Below the pieces are notes generated by a model. It searched no databases. It was given only the letters and a program-made list of their open reading frames with translations, and was not told where the DNA came from. Shown in pieces: positions 59,501 to 64,000 of a stretch of DNA of 64,000 nt. The translations under genes were made by a program, and so were the position numbers. This stretch comes from Pseudomonadales bacterium (lineage in GTDB: Bacteria > Pseudomonadota > Gammaproteobacteria > Pseudomonadales > UBA7239). How positions within the stretch are numbered: the first letter of the stretch is position 1; each line of letters begins with the position of its first letter. The DNA lies in assembly GCA_028280345.1 (NCBI GenBank), contig JANQLY010000004.1, positions 372,001 to 436,000 on the forward strand. The letters run 5' to 3'.

Positions 59501-62500
59501 GATGGTGATGGTTTAAGTAATCTGGTGGAGTTGCGCTTACTCGGTAGTGATCCGTTTGTACGCGATATGGACAAAATAGTAACACAGTTATTTAACGCTT
59601 ATGTTGATGTCAACCAGGATGCGCTAATTGCTGAAAACTCATTGCAGGTAAATGGTTTTACCACGCAGCGTTTTAGCGGTCTGACTGCGAGTGAAATACA
59701 GACAGCATTAAGCGGTGTTGATGCGCTATTAATCTCTGAGCTTGAGAATGCAAACCTCTCCGCTGATCTTGCCAGCGACGCCTTGCAAGTTATCCGGGAT
59801 TTTGTCACTGCTGGTGGTTATCTTGTGGTTTATGGAGATGCATATGACCATGGCCTGAGTCTGCTTAATGTTCTATTTGGTTATAGCCTTGCTGATAATT
59901 CATCTTATACCACTTACCTGAACTCAGGGTCTGTTGCAGGAACGGTATTTGAGGGTTTACCTGTCAATATGTATGCAGCTTATCCTGTTAATTTCTCGAC
60001 GCTGCCGACAGGCTCGTTGCTAGTCTATACGCAGAGCTCATGGGTTGGTGTATTTGCGAAGCAGGAGGGCCTCGGGCAGGTTGCCTTTGTAGGGGCGGAG
60101 TTGACCGGTGGTAATCTGACAACACTGAACCCGATACTGCATGCGGCATTGGGTGGTGTACTGCCCCACGATGGAGATAGTGATGGAGTACACGATCTCT
60201 ATGAGACGTTCTATGGTTTTGACCCTCTGGATGCATCAGATGCTGTACTGGATAGTGACAACGATGGCCTGAGCAATTTGCAGGAGTATCAGGGAGGCAC
60301 TAATCCACTTGATGCGGATACCGATGGTGATGGCTTGATCGATAGTGTTGAGGTTTTGATGGGGGCTTCACCAGTGGTATTTGATAACCAGGATGCAGAT
60401 GCAGACGGTTTATTGGATATCTGGGAGCAATATTACTTTGGTGATCTGTCGCAGAATGGTGCAGGTGATAGTGACAGCGATGGTTTGTCAAACAGTGAAG
60501 AAGTAACGAACAACACAAACCCGACGCTTGCAGATACCGATGGTGATGGTTTTAATGATGGTGATGAGGTCAATAGTTATACGACGAATCCATTGATTGC
60601 CGATGGTGATAATGACAGCGACGGGTTGCCGGATGCTTACGATAGCGATGATGACAATGATGGCATTGCTGATGTATCGGATGCTTTCCCATTCGATGCT
60701 GCTGAGTCGGTCGATAATGATAATGATGGTATCGGTGATAATGCCGATAGCGATGATGATAATGATGGTATGCCCGATAGTTGGGAGTTGTTGTACGGCT
60801 TTGATCCGCTACTTGATGATGCAAACCTGGATAGTGATGGTGATAATTTAACGAATGGTCAGGAGTACCAGTTGGGTAGCTTGCCCAATGATGCCGACTC
60901 TGATGATAATGGTATTAATGACGATCTGGAGGACGCAGATCAGGATGCACTGAATAACGTCACAGAGTTTATGTTTGGGCTTAATCCATTGGATAGCGCT
61001 GATGCACTCGGCGATCTGGATGAAGATGGTCTTAGCAATGTGATGGAATACGCGCTGTTAGGTACAGATATGCTGGATCCAGATGTGATAGATAGTTATA
61101 TAGATGCTCACCACTATACTAACTGCGTGCTAACAATCAGTGGCTTGCAGTGCTGGGGCGGTTATGGCGAAGTGAATGCAGTGCCACAGCTGGGTGATAT
61201 TCGGCAGTTTGCGGTAGGAGGGTATTCTGCCTGTGCGCTGGATGAGAATGGCGTGACGTGCTGGGGACAAAATAGCTTCGGTGAGCTGGAGGTTCCCGTT
61301 TTGACCAATCCGGTTTCGATCAGCAGTGGTCGTCGTTTCTATTGTGCTGAGGATGATAGCGGTGTGGTGTGCTGGGGAGAAGCCTATGATGGCCAATTGA
61401 GCCCACCAACGTTTACCAACCTTAAGAAGTTGGTACTGGGTAATCATTTTGGTTGTGGTCTGGATGATAATGGTGTGCAGTGCTGGGGTAATAATGATTA
61501 TTTGCAGTTGAATGTTCCCTCACTCACTAATCCAGTGGATATTGCTGCCGGACTCGCCCATGCCTGCGCTCTGGATGATAATGGTGTGCAGTGTTGGGGT
61601 AGTAATAGCGAGGAGCAAGCGAATCCACCGATACTGATTAATCCGGTTTATCTTGAAAGCAGTTATTTCCATAATTGTGCGATCGATGATACGGGTGTTG
61701 TTTGCTGGGGTTATGATAATTATTACCAGTCCAGTGGAGTGCCCGCGGGGTTGGTTAATCCGAGTGAGGTGATGACCGGTTATCGTCATACCTGTGCGCG
61801 TGATGATAATGGCCTGCACTGTTGGGGCTCTTCTGCCTATGATGTATCTACAGTACCTCCCGATCTGGTCTTCCAGGATATCGATAATGATGGTGATGGT
61901 ATGGTCGCTCTCTATGAAGATATATTTGGACTGGATGACAGAGATGCGGCAGATGCGTTACTCGATAGTGATGGTGATGGCCTGAGTAACCTTGAGGAAT
62001 TCCAGCACAATATTAATCCTGTTAATCCGGATACTGATAATGACGGCCTTTCAGATGCGGTTGAAGTGGCGTCTGGAACCCATCCGCTGATCTTTAATGA
62101 TAGTGGAGTGGATATTGATGTAGATGGCTTGAAGGATGAATGGGAGCAGTACTACTTCGGTGATTTGTTGCAGGATGGCAGTCTCGATAGTGATAGCGAC
62201 GGTTTGCTGGATAGTGAAGAAACCGCTGTCTACACCGATCCAACACTCATTGATACCGATGCTGATGGCTTTAATGATGGCAATGAAGTTAATACTTTTG
62301 CAACTAACCCGCTAGTGGCAGATGGTAACAATGATGGTGATAGTGAGCCGGATGCCTATGACAGTGATGATGATAATGATGGTGAACCGGATATCACAGA
62401 TCCGTTCCCGTTTGATGCAGCAGAGACCCAGGATAGTGATGCGGATGGTATCGGTAATAACAGCGATAACTGCCCGTTAGATGCGAATGCTGATCAGCTC

Positions 62501-64000
62501 GATTACGATAATGATGGCCAGGGTGATGTGTGTGATACAGATGATGATAACGATGGTGAGCCCGACGTAACTGATCCCTTCCCATTAGATGAAACTGAAG
62601 TCGTGGATACAGATGGTGATGGTATCGGAAATAATAGCGATAATGATGATGATAATGATGGTGTGATTGATAATGTAGATTATGCGCCGTTGGATAATCA
62701 TCAGCCAGAGATTCGGCAGTCTGTGTTGTATGGTGAGTCAGATGATGATTATTTTGGCCGCTCCGTTAGTGCGCTTGGTGATGTTAATGGTGATGGCTAC
62801 AGTGATTTTATTGTTGGAGCAAATGGTAATGATAATAATGGAAGTTACTCGGGCAGTGCTGGTGTTTATTCCGGGAGTGATGGTAGCTTGCTTTATCCCT
62901 TGTTTGAGGGTGATTCCTCTGGGGACTACTTTGGTTTTTCTGTGAGTGGTGTCGGTGATATCAATGGTGACGGTTATGATGACTTTGTTGTTGGTGCCTA
63001 TGAAGATGATACAGTTAATGGTAGTGAGTCTGGTACTGCGACAGTATTTTCGGGTGTAGATGGTGCTCAACTGTATAAATTTATCGGTGATGATCCTGGT
63101 GATTGGTTGGGGAGATCGGTAAGTGGTGCGGGAGATGTCAATGCTGATGGTTATGCCGATATAATTGTTGGTGCTCCCACGTTCCGTAATCATGCGCTGA
63201 ATGGAGGAGGTGCCCGGGTTTATTCAGGTGTCGATGGCAGCGTCCTCTATACTTTTTATGCAGATACCTCGGGTGACTGGCTGGGAGGTAGTGTTAGTGC
63301 GGCCGGTGATGTTAATAATGATGGCTATGATGACCTGATTATTGGTGCCTACCTGGATGATAACAACGGAGACAGCTCCGGTAGTGTAAGAGTAATCTCC
63401 GGGCAAGATGGTTCTCCGCTTTATGGTTTTAATGGGGCTTCTGAAGGGGCTTACTTTGGCGTTGCTGTGGCCAATGCGGGTGATGTTAATGCTGATGGAT
63501 ATGCGGATGTGATTGTTGGTGCTTCGCATGATGAAACGCTCTATGATCGCGGTGGAGCTGCTTTTGTTTTCTCTGGCAAGGATGGCGCTGAACTCTATAG
63601 CTTCTATGGCGCGAGTTCAGTGATTTATTTTGGTCAGGCCGTTCAGGGCCTCGGTGATATTAATAGTGATGGCTATGATGATTTTGCCGTTGGAGAAATG
63701 AGCAACTACAACGGAACGGATTCGGGGCGGGTCTGGGTCTACTCAGGCAAAGATGGCTCTACGATGTTGGTTCTGGATGGAGTAAATGCTGATGATCAGT
63801 TTGGAATTTCTCTCGGTGCGTCAACAGGTGCAAATAGTGATGGCGCTTACACGATGATCGTTGGTGCCTGGAGACAAGAGTTTGATGTGCCTGGTAATTT
63901 GACAGGAGCGGCCCATATATACCGTTTTGAGTTTGATAACGATGCAGATGGCCTGTTAAACAGCTGGGAAATAGTGCACGGCCTTAATCTGGATGATCCG
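47552..64000 (+). CDS. Giant exported TSP3 / FG-GAP / RCC1 repeat protein (3' end outside window)
   Basis: One frame from the ATG at 47552 stays open to the window edge, 5,483 codons, so the protein exceeds 550 kDa. A signal peptide (about 1-23, PLSAYA-F) is followed by TSP3 Asp-rich repeats (DxDxDGxxD), a unique Cys-containing domain and long arrays. In order: FG-GAP propeller, four RCC1-like propellers, PPC-like domain, FG-GAP propeller, RCC1-like propeller, alpha/beta domain, RCC1-like propeller, FG-GAP propeller, all joined by TSP3 blocks. TSP3 and FG-GAP loops bind calcium in known families. Likely surface-attached or secreted, perhaps as an adhesin or matrix protein; no enzymatic site or sorting signal is visible. 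Whether the last domains anchor it lies beyond the window. Confidence 0.9.
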   Translation, partial: MIRVISYLLGFLFAVLAPLSAYAFDTDNDGLSDSEEQIYGTDPANPDTDGDTIVDGWEVAIGDDPLVSRYALDLEGRRSLSTYSSSWSNQLCVRDDSGYHCDGDTPYGTSSSSMLVSDSYTFNSYAAQDYIGFTCQGDEAQSCYLDEYWEQEYYSGSGGYYNSVSRYSTDSEVSSFNVGIDVGAYDKLSYGINNHAICTLAIKGAAIARCWEIFINPDVSPKNHPPAINVTDWGFLSPVTIFSGSELFFDADKDGVKNDLDMDDDNDGVEDILDQDDYNPYSVGNIDVDGDGFVNSLDSDDDNDGVEDALDAFPFDPAYASDADGDLIADEIDNCVFIANYDQKNNDGDAEGDMCDDDDDNDGAFDIVDAFPFDPAEDTDTDGDGVGNNADEDDDNDGAMDAVDPYPLDNAEPDLIQFTVYGDNGGDYLGWSVSNAGDVNADGYEDVVVGAFRDDNNGSDSGSARVFSGVDGSLLYEFNGDAASHRLGISVSGAGDVNGDGYADVIAGAYQDSTAGANAGSARVFSGVDGSTLYTFYGDNPNDRFGEAVSEAGDINQDGYADIIVGSRPSSIGYVRVFSGFDGSVLDTFYGDAGGDVFGYAVDAAGDVNNDGYDDLIVGAEQADINGSNSGYARVFSGADGSELYTFEGLGDNYYFGNAVGAAGDVNNDDYDDLIIGARNAENSSGRAYVYSGKDGSVLYVFAGDSLDYLGYSVSAAGDANSDGYADLLVGAEGADNVNNGMTNTGGAFIYSGFDGSLLYRFYGDNSADDFGFSVSGFAGIDVDGVPKVIVGAKEDDDFGSRSGSARVFKLGVDSDGDGLLDSWEINNGLDKDDPADAVLDADADGLTNLQEYFLRTNPQLADSDGDGIDDGVEDINQNGVVDKGETNPTLSDTDGDGLDDNEEITIYLTNPLYDDTDYDGVSDGQEIVFGLNPLRAEYKISAGDYHNCTLDDSGVACFGDNAQGQTDVPVLVSPIDVAAGGSHSCAIDDNGGVLSVVCWGSDSSGQATPPALTDPESIAAGTDHTCVVDDGSVSCWGDNSYGQTIVPVLNDPRQVSAGLAHTCALDVVASVNTVICWGDNTEGQTSVPVLDNPSQVRAGEYFSCALDNTGVVCWGKNDYGQVDSPVLLNVFFVATGGQHACLLNTGVGSCWGNNGSAQTGNSNLSGTVAASLGYEHSCVLTTSGFSCWGENSFGQSTTGILLIDPDNDGLGNYQESLLGSDIYNKDSDGDGLEDGEEDVNKNGIIDFNETSPIDTDTDDDGLDDYAEINTWQTDPLSSDTDQDGVSDYDEIQQGTDPLIVQFKVSAGDYHTCTLDDFGITCWGNNINGQLDVPALVDPVDIASGSEHSCAIDNSGSNTVICWGDNSAGQSSPPALVNPVRVAAGASHTCALDDNGITCWGDNSYGQLDVPVLQDPQFLTSGWDHSCVIDNAGLPQVVCWGSNVQGQTDVPVLDSPARVKAGGNGGCAIDATGIVCWGDNSFGQAVAPPTNNAFTLGVGGYHACDLGTSTQHCWGSNHYDQTLIPYLGDAVALSLGKYHSCALELGVVTCWGNDDYGQVSSPVLFVDTDGDGLSNANEQLLGTDINNADTDGDGLQDGEEDANRNGVIDPGETNPTVSDSDGDGLSDGAEINVHGTNPLEQDSDADTVSDGIELSFGWDPLLANYKVSAGANHTCLLDSQGVSCWGDNSDGQSTVPGLIAPEDIAAGERHTCAVDDNSGINSVVCWGDNSAGQSMPPVLVNPLRVSTGSLHSCALTDDGVRDVTCWGDNTEGQLNAPVLINPQQISSGNNHSCVIDLDNGVTSVVCWGDNAEGQTTIPLLDNPQQVSVGNDFSCAVDNTGLVCWGKNDLGQTVASSTSNALFVAAGGGHGCGIDDIGADTTVLCWGSDSVGQASPPALTDAIALSLGTNHSCAFGLSGVTCWGDNTFGQTSVVAAFIDADGDGVGNAEEIMLGTDIYNVDSDGDGLQDGEEDANRNGIVDRTETDPTNIDTDGDSLDDYIEINTYLTNPVLVDSDYDGVADGEELVLGFDPTRAEFKVSAGAQHTCALDLSGVSCWGEDTSGQSTVPLLINPIDIAAGYNHSCAIDDSGVVCWGDNSSGQTTVSSLVSPQQLSLGALHSCALDDDSGTRTVSCWGDNFFGQLNVPTLVNPQYVSSGDYHSCALDDNNGVKSVACWGYNSDGQITVPALVNPVQVSAGRRFTCALDNNGVTCWGKNEYGQTMAPVVSNAIQVAAGGYHSCAIDDSGVLCWGAGSDDQTLPPSLNNAVALSLGEFHSCALDSLGVHCWGYNGSGQADVSGFALDLDGDGLGNLEEASHGSDPRNPDSDGDGLLDGAEDANLNGVVDAGETDPMEGDSDGDGYNDLVDAFPLDAAEHLDTDSDGVGDNADAFPADPAEISDMDGDGTGDNADTDDDNDGLSDVDEGLAGTDPLLPDTDGDGMTDDWEVLYGTNPLLADTPLDPDADGLTNGHEYLIGTDPYDADSDDNGIGDREDDLDQDGLGNFEELLAGLDPQTNDAALDPDGDGLASIMEYLFFGTSPYVPNMAAPRVAEIEPNDSLAVYQDLEVLQFADSDNVVDVGDEAGANDGSLPSYITIIGSGDDTTDIYRFVASPGDEIFIDIDYGYGAGGSFDSYLRLYDASANLIAFNDDSAITAGAGGSTGTEDSFIHHTFAGSGVFFIKVESSNSAVVPAGATYQLQIVMNHSSQGAFDRDSDGMRDYYEAFFGLDYEDAADATVDSDGDGHDNLTEFQNNTNPLLRDTDGDGLSDSLEQSLGTHPLNNLSAGSDGDSDGMADEWEQFFFTDLSRDGTGDEDSDGLTDLDEWLAGTDPTVSDSDGDTFNDHDEINTYFTNPLVADNDNDSDGLPDIYDMDDDNDGYIDTIDPFTFDISEWLDDDNDFVGDNADNCLLLINYDQLDSDNDGAGNACDADDDNDGVEDGSDALPFDPTETLDNDGDGIGDNADPDDDNDGIPDYIDPSPFTPDPPAGESIIELVFEREGFSHELLGTAVDVVGDLNKDGVEDFIVGAPGDHHFGIEYGAAYVLSGFDGEEIFTYSGDGSYDQYGASVAGLGDLNNDGYEDFAVGAYGNDTVDINAGLARVYSGIDGSLLYEYYGATFSEQLGWSIGLSGDINNDGYDDFYLNDDIYSGADGLQIAIDRVATEYAGDVNADGYDDQIAGIRTDDTNGENSGAAFVYSGLDGALLYAFYGGEENDRFGDSVSAIGDINGDGYDDIAVGAPYDKEIYTEAGSVYIYSGVDGSLIYHLSGGGKNYYFGGDIEGVGDVNADGIPDIIVSSNAGIHFISGYNGVEFQYIAEQDYTGYMPGVNLIAVSPGTNNEDFRTRVLLANEDADGSGGRVVVFKVGFFEDRDFDSMDDTWEITRGFDPFDPADAALDADADGLTNLQEYNLDTNPQVADSDGDGLLDGEEDANQDGVIDSGESNPLDIDTDNDGLDDYAEVNTWQTDPTLVDSDGDWIPDGYEVTLGHNPSAINYQVSAGAYHTCLLGSTGISCFGDNSNNQTAVPILNNPFAVAAGANHSCAIDENTGIHSVICWGDNGAGQSTPAALTHPVQISLGSLHSCALEDNSGVRSVSCWGDNFFGQLNVPVLNNPQQISSGDHHVCALDENAGINTVVCWGYNADGQTIVPGLNNPLQVSAGRRFSCAIDENAGIKSAVCWGKNDYGQTDVLALSNVEVIAAGGYHSCAIDDGVVLCWGAAGNGQTLDPSLTREFALSLGEYHSCAIGRDGAHCWGYNNHGQTDITGFVRDPDGDGLDDMAELGMGSDPYNPDSDGDSLLDGAEDANGNGAVDAGETDPTNVDTDGDGFNDDVDAFPVDATETTDTDGDGVGDNSDPFPTDPTETADTDGDGIGDNADPDADNDGLSDVDEALAGTNPLLVDSDGDSLPDNWEIQYGTDPLLDDSLLDSDSDGINHSEEYVLGTDPGDADTDNDGISDADEDSDADGITDVAELLFGLNPIDASDALQDSDGDGLSNLVELRLLGSDPFVRDMDKIVTQLFNAYVDVNQDALIAENSLQVNGFTTQRFSGLTASEIQTALSGVDALLISELENANLSADLASDALQVIRDFVTAGGYLVVYGDAYDHGLSLLNVLFGYSLADNSSYTTYLNSGSVAGTVFEGLPVNMYAAYPVNFSTLPTGSLLVYTQSSWVGVFAKQEGLGQVAFVGAELTGGNLTTLNPILHAALGGVLPHDGDSDGVHDLYETFYGFDPLDASDAVLDSDNDGLSNLQEYQGGTNPLDADTDGDGLIDSVEVLMGASPVVFDNQDADADGLLDIWEQYYFGDLSQNGAGDSDSDGLSNSEEVTNNTNPTLADTDGDGFNDGDEVNSYTTNPLIADGDNDSDGLPDAYDSDDDNDGIADVSDAFPFDAAESVDNDNDGIGDNADSDDDNDGMPDSWELLYGFDPLLDDANLDSDGDNLTNGQEYQLGSLPNDADSDDNGINDDLEDADQDALNNVTEFMFGLNPLDSADALGDLDEDGLSNVMEYALLGTDMLDPDVIDSYIDAHHYTNCVLTISGLQCWGGYGEVNAVPQLGDIRQFAVGGYSACALDENGVTCWGQNSFGELEVPVLTNPVSISSGRRFYCAEDDSGVVCWGEAYDGQLSPPTFTNLKKLVLGNHFGCGLDDNGVQCWGNNDYLQLNVPSLTNPVDIAAGLAHACALDDNGVQCWGSNSEEQANPPILINPVYLESSYFHNCAIDDTGVVCWGYDNYYQSSGVPAGLVNPSEVMTGYRHTCARDDNGLHCWGSSAYDVSTVPPDLVFQDIDNDGDGMVALYEDIFGLDDRDAADALLDSDGDGLSNLEEFQHNINPVNPDTDNDGLSDAVEVASGTHPLIFNDSGVDIDVDGLKDEWEQYYFGDLLQDGSLDSDSDGLLDSEETAVYTDPTLIDTDADGFNDGNEVNTFATNPLVADGNNDGDSEPDAYDSDDDNDGEPDITDPFPFDAAETQDSDADGIGNNSDNCPLDANADQLDYDNDGQGDVCDTDDDNDGEPDVTDPFPLDETEVVDTDGDGIGNNSDNDDDNDGVIDNVDYAPLDNHQPEIRQSVLYGESDDDYFGRSVSALGDVNGDGYSDFIVGANGNDNNGSYSGSAGVYSGSDGSLLYPLFEGDSSGDYFGFSVSGVGDINGDGYDDFVVGAYEDDTVNGSESGTATVFSGVDGAQLYKFIGDDPGDWLGRSVSGAGDVNADGYADIIVGAPTFRNHALNGGGARVYSGVDGSVLYTFYADTSGDWLGGSVSAAGDVNNDGYDDLIIGAYLDDNNGDSSGSVRVISGQDGSPLYGFNGASEGAYFGVAVANAGDVNADGYADVIVGASHDETLYDRGGAAFVFSGKDGAELYSFYGASSVIYFGQAVQGLGDINSDGYDDFAVGEMSNYNGTDSGRVWVYSGKDGSTMLVLDGVNADDQFGISLGASTGANSDGAYTMIVGAWRQEFDVPGNLTGAAHIYRFEFDNDADGLLNSWEIVHGLNLDDP
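47759..48297 (+). other. Unique N-terminal Cys-containing domain of the giant protein
   Basis: About 180 residues between the first TSP3 motif and the next. It has no repeats, about seven cysteines (in pieces such as LCVRDDSGYHC, FTCQGDEAQSC, HAICTLAIK, ARCWEIF) and a Ser/Tyr-rich middle. I do not recognise it. A signal-peptide-proximal folded domain like this could mediate secretion or assembly. Confidence 0.6.
48803..49984 (+). repeat. FG-GAP (integrin-alpha-like) seven-blade propeller A
   Basis: Seven repeats of the form FG..V..AGDVNxDGYxDxIVGA...SGYARVFSGxDGSxLYxFxGD. Calcium-binding DVNxDGxxD loops are intact in the first six; the last, GIDVDGVPKVIVGA, is degenerate. Confidence 0.85.
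50375..51163 (+). repeat. RCC1-like propeller 1 (seven repeats)
   Basis: Seven blades of about 37-42 residues, each built as AGxxHxCALDxxGxxxCWGxNxxGQ. Each blade has two cysteines, one before and one in the CWG. Confidence 0.85.
51467..52249 (+). repeat. RCC1-like propeller 2 (seven repeats)
   Basis: Seven Cys...CWG blades as in propeller 1. It starts 1,092 bp after it, with a TSP3 linker between. Confidence 0.85.
52553..53362 (+). repeat. RCC1-like propeller 3 (seven repeats)
   Basis: Seven Cys...CWG blades; it starts 1,086 bp after propeller 2. Several blades have a 3-4 residue insertion before CWG. Confidence 0.85.
53666..54454 (+). repeat. RCC1-like propeller 4 (seven repeats)
   Basis: Seven Cys...CWG blades; it starts 1,113 bp after propeller 3. 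Blades 3-7 are close in sequence to those of propeller 5 at 58028. Confidence 0.85.
54455..55201 (+). repeat. Long TSP3 (calcium-binding) array
   Basis: About 250 residues of Asp-rich repeats such as DSDGDGLLDGAEDAN and DTDGDGMTDDWE, interrupted by short NPLLADT-type turns. Similar shorter stretches link every other domain, at about 48.3-48.8, 50.0-50.4, 51.2-51.5, 52.3-52.5, 53.4-53.7, 55.7-56.5, 57.6-58.0, 58.8-59.6, 60.2-61.1 and 61.9-62.7 kb. Confidence 0.85.
55202..55654 (+). other. PPC-like (bacterial pre-peptidase C-terminal) domain
   Basis: About 150 residues starting IEPNDSLAVYQDLE, then TDIYRFVASPGDEIFIDIDYGY, SYLRLYDASANLIAFNDDSA and SGVFFIKVESSNSA (read in parts), the beta-sandwich pattern of PPC domains. 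These bind carbohydrate or protein surfaces on secreted enzymes and adhesins. Confidence 0.7.
56522..57631 (+). repeat. FG-GAP propeller B (about seven repeats)
   Basis: Repeats with GDLNKDGVEDFIVGAPGD, GDLNNDGYEDFAVGA, GDINNDGYDDFYLND, GDVNADGYDDQIAG, GDINGDGYDDIAVGAP and GDVNADGIPDIIV, plus a decayed last blade. The third and fourth blades are shortened. Confidence 0.75.
58028..58837 (+). repeat. RCC1-like propeller 5 (seven repeats)
   Basis: Seven Cys...CWG/CFG blades. Closest to propeller 4 in blade order and wording, which suggests duplication of a larger unit. Confidence 0.85.
59567..60163 (+). other. Non-repeat alpha/beta domain of the giant protein
   Basis: About 200 residues without TSP3 or propeller motifs. 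Order: LQVNGFTTQRFSGLTASEIQ, VDALLISELENANLS, VIRDFVTAGGYLVVYGDAYDHGLSLLN, then GTVFEGLPVNMY and GLGQVAFVGAEL. The alternation of strands and helices with the FVTAGGYLVV segment resembles glutamine-amidotransferase-like (ThuA/flavodoxin-type) folds. No clear catalytic Cys is visible; binding rather than catalysis is likely. Confidence 0.5.
61103..61873 (+). repeat. RCC1-like propeller 6 (seven repeats)
   Basis: Seven Cys...CWG blades, more diverged than the others (first blade CVLTISGLQCWGGYGE). Confidence 0.8.
62720..63934 (+). repeat. FG-GAP propeller C (seven repeats)
   Basis: Seven repeats, six with intact GDVNxDGYxDxIVGA-type calcium loops; the seventh (GANSDGAYTMIVGA) is weakened. A further TSP3 segment begins at 63935 and continues past the window edge. 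Confidence 0.85.

Noticed and set aside
47600..64000. Many short open frames of 60-150 codons on both strands within the giant gene
   Set aside because: They are shadows of the Asp- and Gly-rich repeat codons (GAT GGT GAT). They lack signals and show low-complexity products, and the one long frame explains the region.

Overview
The window reads as chromosomal DNA of a gammaproteobacterium in or near the Pseudomonadales/Cellvibrionales. The clearest sign is the minus-strand block dksA, gluQ, a cbrX-like small gene, cbrA, cbrB, pcnB, folK, deoxynucleoside kinase, panB, which is the gene order known from Pseudomonas. Other typical genes are DUF2065-hisZ-purA, the prkA (yeaG)-yeaH-spoVR (ycgB) stress operon, sfsA, gluQ and DUF1631/PilZ. 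I see no tRNA or rRNA genes, no insertion sequence and no CRISPR array.

Layout. 1-1.8 kb: the edge of a surface-modification region, with a truncated radical SAM gene and a membrane acyltransferase. 1.8-16.8 kb: mixed single genes, namely a transmembrane Ser/Thr kinase with a periplasmic sensor, an ABM monooxygenase-like gene, a small orphan, an AI-2E family transporter, a YbaK-type deacylase, a cytochrome P450, outer-membrane and secreted proteins, a PPK2 kinase, and two DUF1329 paralogues around a GT87 glycosyltransferase. 16.9-19.2 kb: DUF1631 plus PilZ (c-di-GMP). 19.2-32.2 kb: housekeeping and carbon/nitrogen control (purA-hisZ-DUF2065, panB-dnk-folK-pcnB, cbrBAX, gluQ, dksA). 32.5-37.7 kb: aminotransferase, sfsA, sulfotransferase, Rieske protein, pteridine-reductase-like SDR and cca. 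37.8-42.5 kb: the prkA-yeaH-spoVR operon. 42.8-47.4 kb: envelope polysaccharide genes (O-antigen ligase/polymerase, FecR-domain protein, galE, SGNH hydrolase).

47.55-64.0 kb is one open reading frame that leaves the window still open after 5,483 codons. It encodes a giant exported protein with a signal peptide and stretches of calcium-binding thrombospondin type 3 (TSP3) repeats. These join at least nine beta-propellers: three FG-GAP (integrin-alpha-like) and six RCC1-like, each with seven repeats by my count. There is also a PPC-like domain and one alpha/beta domain. The RCC1-like blades nearly all carry a cysteine pair. This gene is the most unusual object in the window and is probably a surface adhesin or matrix protein, though its function is not shown by the sequence.

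A second notable signal is a run of 12 C in the coding strand of the O-antigen ligase/polymerase gene, a good candidate for slipped-strand phase variation of surface polysaccharide. A third is the 59-codon cbrX-like gene overlapping the start of cbrA.
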